A stretch of DNA of 25,801 bases. It comes from a virus. Each line of letters opens with the position of its first letter. Position 1 is the stretch's first letter. Position numbers and translations under genes: made by a program. The notes beneath the pieces were generated by a model. The model saw only the letters and a list, made by a program, of their open reading frames with translations, was not told the DNA's origin and made no database searches. The stretch is from positions 1-25,801 of IMG/VR virus record IMGVR_UViG_3300025890_000139. One strand, given 5' to 3'. Shown here piece after piece: positions 16,213-24,229 of this stretch.

Positions 16213-16526
16213 AACTCTCTCTTTCTCCTTTCTAGGATTTTACTCTCCTCTTCTTCTGAAATAGGATTCCAGTAAGAGAAAACATTAACTTCAGTGTTTC
16301 TGACAACCAGAACACCATAATTCTGAGATTCTTCCAAAGAATAGGCCAACAGGGACTCCAGATATTCTGCAACCTTATTGGCCCTCTCAGAGTTCTCATA
16401 ATCCTTCAGAACGGCCCCTTTCTTCTTAACCTCCTCTGATAACCGAATGGCCTCAGAAAGAGGGTCAAAACGCTTAGAGCGATCCCTAATGGATTCTAAC
16501 TGTAATAACGTCCTGCTCTTCTCCAA
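16116..16526 (-). CDS. Unknown charged protein before the scaffold (136 aa)
   Basis: Opens with TTG at 16526, with AAAGG eight bases upstream. It overlaps the previous gene's end by 41 bases and the scaffold start by 97 bases. The product is helical and highly charged (RSKRFDPLSEAIRLSEEVKK; EEEESKILERRKRELW) with a Lys/Gln/Arg-rich tail (YRQQQEEKRKQESKYRK). I do not recognise a family. The central part, VAEYLESLLAYSLEESQNYG followed by VLVVRNTEV, could be a small alpha/beta domain. Base composition resembles the scaffold side, with GGCC sites present, unlike the gene just before it. A head assembly role is inferred from position only. Confidence 0.65.
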   Translation of the reverse strand: MEKSRTLLQLESIRDRSKRFDPLSEAIRLSEEVKKKGAVLKDYENSERANKVAEYLESLLAYSLEESQNYGVLVVRNTEVNVFSYWNPISEEEESKILERRKRELWNKHSKKQPAWYKKYRQQQEEKRKQESKYRK

Positions 16527-16755
16527 ATTTTACACCTTTCCATAGAGATGATAATGAATTTTCTAGATTACAATCCACATCAAAAACACTATCTAGGAAA
16601 AATGCATGATTTCTATTTGGAGTAATTGAATAATTAGATCCTCTTAATTCCGTGTAGTATTCCGAATTATCACAATCGTGATAAATAATATTACTAGAAA
16701 AATTAATAAATCCATTTTGCTTTTTATCTCTGATTGACTGAATAGTATGAATCAT
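16486..16755 (-). CDS. Unknown small protein in the AT-rich head-gene island (89 aa)
   Basis: ATG 16755 overlaps the preceding stop as ATGA, suggesting coupling. The product (MIHTIQSIRDKKQNGFINFS ... NHAFFLDSVFDVDCN ... VKFGEEQDVITVRIH) is polar, rich in Asn and Ser, and looks beta-rich. No known motif is seen. It shares low GC and lack of GGCC with the gene before it and may have arrived with it. The last 41 bases overlap the next gene. Confidence 0.65.
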   Translation of the reverse strand: MIHTIQSIRDKKQNGFINFSSNIIYHDCDNSEYYTELRGSNYSITPNRNHAFFLDSVFDVDCNLENSLSSLWKGVKFGEEQDVITVRIH

Positions 16756-17684
16756 AAATTCGCTATAGTGATGCTTGTCTTGGAAAAATCAAAAATCTGA
16801 GAATGAACATAATCCCCAGACTCCATGATCCTAAATCTATTTTCACCAACTACTTCCTTTTGGTAAGTTTTGCTTCTATTAAAGAACCAATCCCTAAGAT
16901 CATGTTTATCGGACTCATCCAAAGAATACAAGGGAATTTGCGTCACTGTCGAATTGAAATGAGGGAGACATCCTTTCCATGATTCAGAACCCTTTTGTGG
17001 AGAGAAGTCTTCAGTTTTGTAAGTTCCTAATTTTGTTTTAGATTTTTTAGATTTTGATTCAGAAATAGGGAGGGATTCAGCAAAAAATGGAAATTTGTTC
17101 TGATGTTTAAAATAAAAGAAAAACCTAAGTTCAGATGAATAAGAACAAATAATACTTTTTACTAAACTCTTGAGTTTATTATGATATTGAGAAAAGATGC
17201 TGTTTTTATAGTTAAATTCTCTAGTTCCTCTAAATTTCTCAAGAAGAAAAGAATCTGGGTGATTTAATGATATTGATACTTTATAATTTGAAATAACATC
17301 CTTTCTCAAGGAAAGAAAAATAGAATTAAAATGATCAATATAACTTACACCAAATAGTTCATGTACAGGATACTTGGATTTATCAAAATGTAAACTAGGA
17401 AAAACACCTTCCAAAAATGAAATCTCATTATGAATCAAACCAGATATATTAGAATCCAAAACATATTCTATTCTCTTTCTAAGCTGATAAAACTTAACAT
17501 GCATCTTCTCAATAAATTTATCAACTCTGCTCACTGAATCCTCAAACATTGAATCCCTTACATCCAATAAGAGATCACTCACCAATTCATTTCTGAATCC
17601 ATAAAACTCCACGTTTACTGCATTTGCCACATGGTTTGAGTATTTAAGAATACGAATATGTCTCTTTAGTATTAAATCAATCAC
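16752..17684 (-). CDS. Probable minor head / head morphogenesis protein, AT-rich gene (about 310 aa, start uncertain)
   Basis: The frame is open from ATG 17783, but that would overlap the portal gene by 107 bases. I prefer GTG 17684 (VIDLILKRHIRILKYSN), which overlaps by 8 bases and has AGGA four bases upstream. The slot after the portal normally holds a MuF-like or related minor head protein. The arrangement GVSYIDHFNSIFLSLRKDVI ... EKFRGTREFNYKNSIFS ... KLKSLVKSIICSYSSELRFF resembles the helical N-terminal part of such proteins ('W...l...i...i..G ... i.G ... lvrT...'). I see no clear MuF C-terminal Cys/His motif. The gene is much richer in A+T, Phe, Ser and Lys than the portal and scaffold genes. 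Confidence 0.7.
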   Translation of the reverse strand: MIDLILKRHIRILKYSNHVANAVNVEFYGFRNELVSDLLLDVRDSMFEDSVSRVDKFIEKMHVKFYQLRKRIEYVLDSNISGLIHNEISFLEGVFPSLHFDKSKYPVHELFGVSYIDHFNSIFLSLRKDVISNYKVSISLNHPDSFLLEKFRGTREFNYKNSIFSQYHNKLKSLVKSIICSYSSELRFFFYFKHQNKFPFFAESLPISESKSKKSKTKLGTYKTEDFSPQKGSESWKGCLPHFNSTVTQIPLYSLDESDKHDLRDWFFNRSKTYQKEVVGENRFRIMESGDYVHSQIFDFSKTSITIANL

Positions 17685-19179
17685 CTCTTCCTGAGTCGGA
17701 AAGGGACTTTCTGAGTTTCTCTTGCTCGGAATCTCGTAATACCTCACTCCGGTTGTCCTCTGGGCCTTCATCACTGCTTCCATGATCCATCTCTATTTTT
17801 TCACGTTCATCATCAATAGAGACATCATTTGGAATCACCTCTCCCTGCTTCAAATTATACAGCAAAGTATTCATGGAGATACCACCCATTTGGTATGCTT
17901 GTACAAGTGCAATGATCTCTTGGTGAGGAATACGAACATCTACAAAATCCATATTGAGTTCAACATGGACTTCGTTTTCGTTTAGACCTTCCCAACGGGC
18001 CATGTACTTCAGTACTTTACGAAGACCATTTTGAATAGTAACTGCAATATGCGATAGAACACTTGTCTCTATATTTTGACGGATTCTAGATGTCTCTGCG
18101 CTTTCCACACCCTTTTTCGATTCAAGGAGTCTGGCACCAACTACTGCCATCATTGCTTCTTTTTCCTTTAAAGCATTCTCCAGTGAACCCAAGCCCTGAC
18201 CAGAAAACTCAAGATATCCCAACCTCGTATTCTCATTAGGCAATATCCATGCAGTACTTCCGCCAACATGTAACCCATGACGGAAATCATCCGCATCCAC
18301 TCCAGTGATCCAGGCCTGTGGCAAAGATGTGAAGTGCCTACCGTTTTCTAAATCAGCAGAAGTACGATAATGAGAAAGAGAGATATTTGCAAGGTCGATC
18401 AATGGAGGAGGAGACAGGTTATCCATTCCCAATCCACCAGAATTAAAAACAAAAACAGGTAGTTCCTTCAGTCCTTCACCTCTATAGGAAGGGTATACTT
18501 CATGAACAATCTCAAAAGTGTAATCCTCATCACTGTCCTTATTTAGATCCTCATCCTCCTTCGGCAATCTCTCCATTGCAACACGAACCCGAAGGTTGCC
18601 ATTTTCATCAAAATCGTAAACACGATATTGATTACTTAGTTCATGAGAAAATCCATCCTCTGTAGTGTCTATCTCTTCTGCGAATACGGACATGATTGGA
18701 ACATTTTTATCATACCTCCAATTGATATTGGATTCTGCTCCATAACATGTTGCATAACATCTACTGTTTTCCAAACGATCCACTACTACACAGATTCTGC
18801 CTGTAACCAATAATTCTGTTAAAATCTTCTGCATCAATTCTGTAAAACTCATCCCATGAAGATTCATATCCTCCAGATAGGACTCCATTCTTGCAGGAAC
18901 CTTAATGATGGGAGTTTTACGCAAGGCCGCACCCACTAATCCATGTATTGTTCTGCGCATTACATTTAGGAATATGGCCCTATTCTTATAATTGTAATAC
19001 TCACTGGATTCCTGCATAGAAAGGAATGGAAGGTAGCGCTGATTTTTTTGCTTTACGGACTCCTCACCCTTATAACAATCCCTACATTTTTCCCAGAGAT
19101 CCAAATACTCACGATACTCAGGATGTTCAGCATCAAATTGAACTTTTGATGAATGATTTGTCGTATTATAGTAGTACAT
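17677..19179 (-). CDS. Portal protein, DUF4055 type (500 aa)
   Basis: Residues 20-90 show the pattern of the DUF4055 portal family: W..CRD (29-34), KQKNQRYLP, YYNYKNRAIFLN (61-72), RRTIHGLVGAALRKTP (75-90). GMSFTELMQ and TGRICVVVD (126-134) follow. The dodecameric portal forms the DNA gate at one capsid vertex and docks the terminase. Length 500 is usual for portals. The C-terminus is acidic and disordered (HGSSDEGPEDNRSEVLRDSE). It starts at ATG 19179 with an AAGGGAG site, 8 bases after the terminase stop, and the last 8 (or 107) bases overlap the next gene. Confidence 0.9.
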   Translation of the reverse strand: MYYYNTTNHSSKVQFDAEHPEYREYLDLWEKCRDCYKGEESVKQKNQRYLPFLSMQESSEYYNYKNRAIFLNVMRRTIHGLVGAALRKTPIIKVPARMESYLEDMNLHGMSFTELMQKILTELLVTGRICVVVDRLENSRCYATCYGAESNINWRYDKNVPIMSVFAEEIDTTEDGFSHELSNQYRVYDFDENGNLRVRVAMERLPKEDEDLNKDSDEDYTFEIVHEVYPSYRGEGLKELPVFVFNSGGLGMDNLSPPPLIDLANISLSHYRTSADLENGRHFTSLPQAWITGVDADDFRHGLHVGGSTAWILPNENTRLGYLEFSGQGLGSLENALKEKEAMMAVVGARLLESKKGVESAETSRIRQNIETSVLSHIAVTIQNGLRKVLKYMARWEGLNENEVHVELNMDFVDVRIPHQEIIALVQAYQMGGISMNTLLYNLKQGEVIPNDVSIDDEREKIEMDHGSSDEGPEDNRSEVLRDSEQEKLRKSLSDSGRGD

Positions 19180-19187
19180 TTCTCCCT

Positions 19188-20420
19188 TTAGATTCCATGA
19201 ATATCAACTATACCTGGTTCCTGTTTATTTACAGGATATAAGTACTCAACTAAATACCCCATACTATCTGTAATGTGCGAAAGGTCATTATCTCCACCTT
19301 TTTCTGGAAGGTTTGTACCTTTCTTATAGGAGTGTCTTTCTAATGCATGAATTGAGCGTTTACAATCCTTATGTATCAGCAGTCTTCTTGTTCCATCAGC
19401 AGTACACAAAACAGAGTTTACTGCATTGATTCTATCTCTGATTAAAGGGTGTTTTCTGCGAAATTTACACTTAAATCCATAACTTTGCAAAATAGATAAG
19501 TCCGTCCTTCCGCCAGCAGAAGTTCTTGTTTGCACACAGGCCGGATCTGGATAAACAGTAATTTGTGCAGAAGGATATCTACATAAAACTTCTTCAGCCA
19601 TCTCATCAGTATTAGAACCAAATATTTCAATTTCATCCACAAGAAATAAAGTTCCGTCATTTTCATCCATTTGAAAAACTGTTGCAGTCATCGGATCAAT
19701 ATTAAAATCCATTCCTATTAAAACAGGTTCACCTTCATCATAAGGACGATTAACAACAGATTCTTCATAATCAAAACCATAGTATACTAAACCAGTATAA
19801 GTTACAAAACGTGCTTCATATTCTTGTTCAAATGTTCTTGCATCTAAATTTCTTCTTGCTGCTTCTACTTCTTCTGGAGGTACATTTCCACCTTCTAATG
19901 TAGTGTATTGCCAAGAGCCCCAATCCTCTTCCTCATCATCCTGTCCTGCAATCCAGAGGTCGTAAAACCAGTTTCTTCCAGAAGGAGATGAAATAAATAA
20001 GGCCCCACCTTGTTTATCAGAGAGAGTAGGACGCAAAACTTCAGTCCACACCCTTTCATCCAAATAGGCCGCCTCATCCAACACCAAGTAATCCAAACCA
20101 ATTCCACGAAGACTATCTGGGTTGTTGGCCCCTTTCAAAGATATTACAGAACCATTCACCAAATTGGCCTGTAGTGCTACCTCATGAAAGGATTTGGCCC
20201 ATCCAAACTTTTTAAGTTTCTCTTTGAGGTATGACCACATGATATTCTTTGCAGCAGAATATGTTGTAGTGACGTACCATACCTGAGAATAAGGGAAACG
20301 GGCCACTTTTGCCATCAAGGACATCGAAAGGAAACTTTTTCCAAAGCGCCTTCCTGCTGCCACAACTTTAAAACGGGCCTTGGAATCAGATATCTCTCTT
20401 TGTGCCGCAGTAAGTGGCAT
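19188..20420 (-). CDS. terL: Terminase large subunit (410 aa)
   Basis: Packaging ATPase and headful/cutting nuclease. In numbering from ATG 20420: Walker A AGRRFGKS (22-29), Walker B YLVLDE (111-116), coupling motif SSPSG (144-148). The RNase H-like nuclease Asp residues lie in IGMDFNIDP (D238), VYPDPA (D292) and SHITDSMGY (D385). All key residues are present, so it looks functional. I choose ATG 20420, which overlaps the small subunit stop as TGATG with GGAGG just before it, over the ATG at 20432. The rather short ATPase linker is within family range. Confidence 0.96.
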   Translation of the reverse strand: MPLTAAQREISDSKARFKVVAAGRRFGKSFLSMSLMAKVARFPYSQVWYVTTTYSAAKNIMWSYLKEKLKKFGWAKSFHEVALQANLVNGSVISLKGANNPDSLRGIGLDYLVLDEAAYLDERVWTEVLRPTLSDKQGGALFISSPSGRNWFYDLWIAGQDDEEEDWGSWQYTTLEGGNVPPEEVEAARRNLDARTFEQEYEARFVTYTGLVYYGFDYEESVVNRPYDEGEPVLIGMDFNIDPMTATVFQMDENDGTLFLVDEIEIFGSNTDEMAEEVLCRYPSAQITVYPDPACVQTRTSAGGRTDLSILQSYGFKCKFRRKHPLIRDRINAVNSVLCTADGTRRLLIHKDCKRSIHALERHSYKKGTNLPEKGGDNDLSHITDSMGYLVEYLYPVNKQEPGIVDIHGI

Positions 20421-20920
20421 CAATCCTCCCAAGGAAGAACTGTGATCTCACTTCCATGAGATTCATCCATGCCATAGGCCTTTCTTTTTGCAATATACCC
20501 CACAGATAAGGTCTCCATTGCAATCTTGCAACACTTCAAATACTGAAATACCAACTCCGCATCATCCTTATCCATAAGCAATTCATTTGTATTCGGATCA
20601 CGATTCTTCAAGAGACGAGCTTGGAAGTTCAGAACCATTGTTCTCAACCTGTCTGCATCTCCAATGAATCTCTCCGATTCCTCAACGGATCTATTTATCT
20701 TGTCAGCAATAACTGTTTGTTTTTCAACTTCAGCCATTTTGCTGATGATGTCATTTCTTTTTGATCCTCTCTCCCAACCTCTCTGTTTGGCCTGATATCT
20801 TACAGTATTTGGATGAACCTTGAATTCTTCTGCAATCTCTTCTGCACGATCCCCCGCTTCCCAGCGGGATTTCATCTTTCCAAGGTTCACATTATCTAGA
20901 TTAGTATTTGCTCCTGACAA
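20420..20920 (-). CDS. terS: Terminase small subunit (166 aa, TTG start)
   Basis: Recognises the packaging site and regulates the large subunit. From the chosen start, residues about 16-49 (KSRWEAGDRAEEIAEEF, VHPNTVRYQAKQRGW) form a helix-turn-helix. The rest is helical, with coiled segments likely to form the ring. The TTG at 20920 is chosen because it lies immediately after the ParB-like gene stop (TAAT-TTG) and has GGAGG six bases upstream. An ATG at 20962 would overlap the previous gene by 41 bases without a better ribosome site. It couples directly into the large subunit. Confidence 0.85.
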   Translation of the reverse strand: MSGANTNLDNVNLGKMKSRWEAGDRAEEIAEEFKVHPNTVRYQAKQRGWERGSKRNDIISKMAEVEKQTVIADKINRSVEESERFIGDADRLRTMVLNFQARLLKNRDPNTNELLMDKDDAELVFQYLKCCKIAMETLSVGYIAKRKAYGMDESHGSEITVLPWED

Positions 20921-20931
20921 ATTACTCCTCC
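20921..20931 (-). promoter_or_regulatory. Ribosome-binding site deciding the TTG start of the small terminase
   Basis: Minus strand GGAGGAG (20931-20925) covers the last codons of the ParB-like gene. It is followed by its TAA, one T, then TTG at 20920, an ideal spacing for a coupled start. Confidence 0.7.
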
Positions 20932-21833
20932 GCTGATTGTTCTTCCTTCTTACACATTTCAATTACTTTTTCTGCAGCATGATCACCTAGAATTTGTTTT
21001 ACTAGAGTGGCCTCATCCCCAGTAAAGGTAAGATAGAGTCTAAAAATATCATGATCCTTACGAAGGGCCTGACGCTCCTCTGCAGTTTTGGCCTCTGCCA
21101 ATTGTTTTTCACGTTCCCGTTGACGCTCCACTGCTGCAATCGAAGAGGCCGCAGCAACCGTGCCTCCACCACCGGACTGAATCTCTCTAGTCTCCGTTGT
21201 TGTCTCCAACTCACCATCATCCTCAACATCCCTGTCATTGGATGGCTCCCAGGCCTCAGTCCAATCCTCTCCTGCCAACGCATCGGGGGCCGCAATATCC
21301 TCCAAGAGTTTATTCAATTCTGCATCATCCAACATCAAGGAGTCCTGCGCCCAATCCAAGGCCCCTACTTTCTCCAGATCCCTTAGTAATTCTGCAGTAA
21401 GGTCAATATCTTCTGAACCTCTGGCCCGATTATGTCGAAGAGTTGCAATCTTGGCCTGTTCCTCTGTCATCGGAGTAATCACCACTGGGATCTCATCAAA
21501 CCCCAAGGAATGAGCCGCTCTCCAACGGTGTTCCCCATCAACAATCTTTACTCTTCCATCCTCTGTCTTAATACAAACCACAGGCTGAGTAAATCCATCC
21601 TCGGACATGGACTTCAATAAAAGCTCAAAGTCATGGTCACTTTGTCTATTTGGATTCCACTCATTTGGATGAATATCGTTTACATGAATATATTCAATAT
21701 TCAGAGTTTCCAGGGCCTTGTTCTTCTTATCAACGGCCTTCTTACCCTTCTTTTTAACCTTATCTGTAACACGCATTTGTGTTTCTGCAGGAGTTGTATT
21801 TACCGCTTTTTGTTCTGCTGGTTTTTCTGGCAT
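20922..21833 (-). CDS. ParB/IbrB-like domain protein (303 aa)
   Basis: Residues about 44-135 form a ParB/sulfiredoxin-fold domain: LNIEYIHVNDIHPNEWNPN, a central DGEHRWRAAH (99-108) with the G-x-H-R signature of the nucleotide/phosphate-binding loop, and TLRHNRARGS (131-140). The N-terminus is Lys-rich (KVKKKGKKAVDKKNK). The remainder has an acidic linker, a Gly stretch (SGGGG) and a charged helix (VERQREREKQLAEAKTAEER). It is adjacent to a PAPS-reductase-family gene, the same pairing as IbrA/IbrB, and such pairs are common next to phage terminases. The exact function of the pair is not established. A chromosome-partition role is unlikely, as there is no ParA or C-terminal ParB domain. Confidence 0.85.
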   Translation of the reverse strand: MPEKPAEQKAVNTTPAETQMRVTDKVKKKGKKAVDKKNKALETLNIEYIHVNDIHPNEWNPNRQSDHDFELLLKSMSEDGFTQPVVCIKTEDGRVKIVDGEHRWRAAHSLGFDEIPVVITPMTEEQAKIATLRHNRARGSEDIDLTAELLRDLEKVGALDWAQDSLMLDDAELNKLLEDIAAPDALAGEDWTEAWEPSNDRDVEDDGELETTTETREIQSGGGGTVAAASSIAAVERQREREKQLAEAKTAEERQALRKDHDIFRLYLTFTGDEATLVKQILGDHAAEKVIEMCKKEEQSAEE

Positions 21834-21853
21834 CTATTTACCCTATTCATAAA

Positions 21854-22993
21854 TTAAAAAGTTGGTTTACCGTTCCACTTCCCACTACCAGGCCTAAAGA
21901 ACTCAGGCTCAATCATAGGTAAAAAGGAGGCCTTTGTTGACCAAGGGTCTCCATTATACAATGACATTGCCATCTTTTTCCATGAAGCAATATTACCTGT
22001 ACAACTCATACATGGGTGTACTTCTGGAAATTCAGTTGTGGAGTGTTTTGCGTGTCTCCTCATATAGATCTCTTTTGTTTTTAAGGCCCTTTCACGAATC
22101 CACTCAGGGGCCTCATCAATACAAGTTCTATGAAAACACTGCTCCCATGTTTCACCATACTTTCTTGTAGGTGTCAAGGCATGCATCCCGAACTTCACTC
22201 CAGTTCTTATACCACTCAATCGTTCACAGGCCCTGTCAAACCACTTAGGCCATGCAGAGGAGGCCATTCTCAAGGCCTCAATCCCATAAGGATTGGAAGT
22301 AGGAGGGCCAATTCTCATAATAGGATTTGGTATCCTGTTTCGTAACATCACATCGTAGGCACGATTGTAATCCAAGTTAAACTCTTTTATTAACTTCCAT
22401 ACATCCTTGGATGTCCAATCATAAATTGGACGGATATTTGCAACCTTATATCTATTCGGTTTTGTGATGTATCCACCAGAAGTAAATAGTCCATAGAGTC
22501 GATGTCTGGACTCATCTGTCCTCAGTCCTATCGCAGCATATAACTTCTGATCTGTCTGCAATGGAAATCGGTCAGGTGTAGTCATGGCTTCAATGTGTTG
22601 TTCATCAATATGAGTGGCCCAACTAGGGGGTTCTCTCATCCAATCACTAGGACTCAAAGTCTTATCCATAATCCAAAAGTAAGGATTCTGGCGATCATAC
22701 ACATTTATCACAGGCTGATGTGCAACCAACCAAGTCATATTCACTTCTGGCCTATTGGCAACTCTCTCAGCAAACTCATAGGTTCCAGGGAACATCAACT
22801 CCTCATCCCGAAGCACAACATCCACAGGCAGTCTTCCTGTCATCTGGGCAGCCATTATGCAGATCTCCAACAATACAGTGGAGTCCTTACCAGTTGAAAA
22901 GGATACTACAATTCTATGTCCTTCTTCATAGAGGCAAGCAACTCTGGAAATGGCTTCATCTAAAACTGTATTTCCTGTCTTTTTTCTAGGCAT
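21854..22993 (-). CDS. IbrA-like PP-loop / PAPS reductase-family protein (379 aa)
   Basis: The PP-loop SFSTGKDST (31-39) binds ATP in N-type ATP pyrophosphatases and PAPS reductases. GLRTDESRHR (156-165) and RPIYDWTSKDVWKLI (188-202) are the other conserved blocks of this group, shared with IbrA and DndC relatives. The catalytic C-terminal ECG-H motif of true CysH is absent, so sulfate assimilation is unlikely. The C-terminal half instead has four Cys in pairs (C286, C291, C328, C331, the last two as CMSC), which could hold an Fe-S or Zn centre. The gene is followed after 20 bases by the ParB-like gene and preceded after 7 by a methyltransferase. Nucleic acid modification or a regulatory role is possible; not proven. 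Confidence 0.88.
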   Translation of the reverse strand: MPRKKTGNTVLDEAISRVACLYEEGHRIVVSFSTGKDSTVLLEICIMAAQMTGRLPVDVVLRDEELMFPGTYEFAERVANRPEVNMTWLVAHQPVINVYDRQNPYFWIMDKTLSPSDWMREPPSWATHIDEQHIEAMTTPDRFPLQTDQKLYAAIGLRTDESRHRLYGLFTSGGYITKPNRYKVANIRPIYDWTSKDVWKLIKEFNLDYNRAYDVMLRNRIPNPIMRIGPPTSNPYGIEALRMASSAWPKWFDRACERLSGIRTGVKFGMHALTPTRKYGETWEQCFHRTCIDEAPEWIRERALKTKEIYMRRHAKHSTTEFPEVHPCMSCTGNIASWKKMAMSLYNGDPWSTKASFLPMIEPEFFRPGSGKWNGKPTF

Positions 22994-23000
22994 CTCTTTC

Positions 23001-23801
23001 TCAGGTGGTAGTTTTGGTGGCTAGGCATAGAAAAAAAGAACAACTTGGTGATCTAGTGCCGCCTTTCATGCTATCTCTCAGCGTGGCTTCATCAAGGTCA
23101 TTCTCAATTCTATTCCGGTGGTACAGAATGGACTCCATATTATCAGAGGAGGTCATCGGTTCGGACTCATCTTTTTCTTGGGCTAGGGAAAAAGGCAGTA
23201 TTCTAACATCGGTACTATTGGACAGGTCTCTGAGCCAGGTATAAAGCACATACTCTTCAATCATAGTATAGGAGTAGCCTTTTTTGTCAGTTACAATATT
23301 GTGCAAACTCGTCTCTCTATCTTCTGGCGCAACATTCCCATAAGTCATCAAGCACATGGTTCCGCCTTTTTTGACCTTCTTCCACAAATTATGGAAAGCC
23401 AGGCTCATCTCTGGTCTAGTCAAACAGTTCAATCCAGCATAAAGAGAAAGCACAGCGTCAAAGGTGCCACCGATTTTGTCATGGTCATCCAAAAAGCTCA
23501 TACGATTCAGTCTCTCTCGGAAGCTAGGCCACTTGGACTTCATCTTATCCAGCATCTCCTTGGAGAAGTCATAACCTCTATACTCAGTGATCTCCCAGTT
23601 GGGCCGATAACAGTGATCCAATAGGAGTCCGGTTCCGCATCCAGCATCCAGCACGGCCCCTTGAAGCAATCCCTCATTTTCCAGGAAGTCAAAAAGCACA
23701 ATATCTTCAGCAAGCATGATCGGAGACTTGGTCTCTTCATCATAAAACTCTGCAATCTCGGCATAATATTCCTGTGCAGTCAGTGTTCTCATTGGCCCCA
23801 T
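23001..23801 (-). CDS. Class I SAM-dependent methyltransferase (266 aa)
   Basis: Motif I VLDAGCGTG (50-58), an acidic strand GYDFS (76-80), FDAVLSLYAGLNCL (114-127) and KKGGTMCLMTYG (144-155) give a complete Rossmann methyltransferase core. There is no DPPY/NPPY or PC motif for known DNA base methylases, so the substrate (protein, small molecule or nucleic acid) cannot be named. It is the first gene of the leftward operon. Start uncertain: ATG 23801 has no clear ribosome site, and ATG 23792 (MRTLTAQEYY) is preceded by GATGGGG and may be the true start. Confidence 0.85.
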   Translation of the reverse strand: MGPMRTLTAQEYYAEIAEFYDEETKSPIMLAEDIVLFDFLENEGLLQGAVLDAGCGTGLLLDHCYRPNWEITEYRGYDFSKEMLDKMKSKWPSFRERLNRMSFLDDHDKIGGTFDAVLSLYAGLNCLTRPEMSLAFHNLWKKVKKGGTMCLMTYGNVAPEDRETSLHNIVTDKKGYSYTMIEEYVLYTWLRDLSNSTDVRILPFSLAQEKDESEPMTSSDNMESILYHRNRIENDLDEATLRDSMKGGTRSPSCSFFLCLATKTTT

Positions 23802-24046
23802 CCATTTAATTTAGATTTAAAAGTGTTTTTAAGCTAAAGCATTTGTAGAATTAGTTCAAGCCTCTTGATTCAAGCAGTCACGGTTACGCCTTTTTTGCAG
23901 GCTTGCGTCATGTAACATTTAGTACACCTTTTTTAGCGTTTTTCTGGCCTATCTCTGTGCTTCTTTTTCGGCTCAACCCCAATTTTCGCTGCTTATTTTT
24001 TAAGCTAAGCCCTTTTTTGCGAAAAAAACCTACAAATTCCTACCAA

Positions 24047-24068
24047 CTGTGCTTCAAAAAGAGCACAG
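24047..24068. other. 7-bp perfect hairpin
   Basis: CTGTGCT (24047-24053) and AGCACAG (24062-24068) are perfect inverted copies around an 8-base loop. The following bases are not a clean T-run, so a terminator role is uncertain. Confidence 0.45.
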
Positions 24069-24110
24069 CCCTGCATTTTTCGCTTCACCATATCTCTTCT
24101 TTCATTAGCC

Positions 24111-24138
24111 TAGCCGTGCCAATAGGCAAAGGCGGCTA
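24111..24138. other. Imperfect stem-loop
   Basis: TAGCCG (24111-24116) pairs with CGGCTA (24133-24138). Inside, TGCC (24117-24120) pairs with GGCA (24125-24128) around AATA. AAGG is left as a bulge. Confidence 0.4.
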
Positions 24139-24152
24139 AGACTTCGGCTTTT

Positions 24153-24229
24153 CATTGCTTTTCAAAACCTGTGCTTTGTCCTCACTCACAAGTGAGTGGT
24201 TCCATTGCTTATCAAAACCCATGCTTTGT
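24153..24229. repeat. 27-bp direct repeats flanking a 16-bp palindrome (operator-like)
   Basis: Copies at 24153-24179 and 24203-24229 share 24 of 27 bases (CATTGCTT-x-TCAAAACC-xx-TGCTTTGT). Between them CACTCAC-AA-GTGAGTG (24183-24198) is a perfect inverted repeat. The repeats are 50 bases apart, start to start. Confidence 0.75.

Noticed and set aside
23903-24139. 78-codon plus-strand frame in the intergenic region
   Set aside because: TTG start with no ribosome site; composition follows A/T tracts and inverted repeats, with no coding character.
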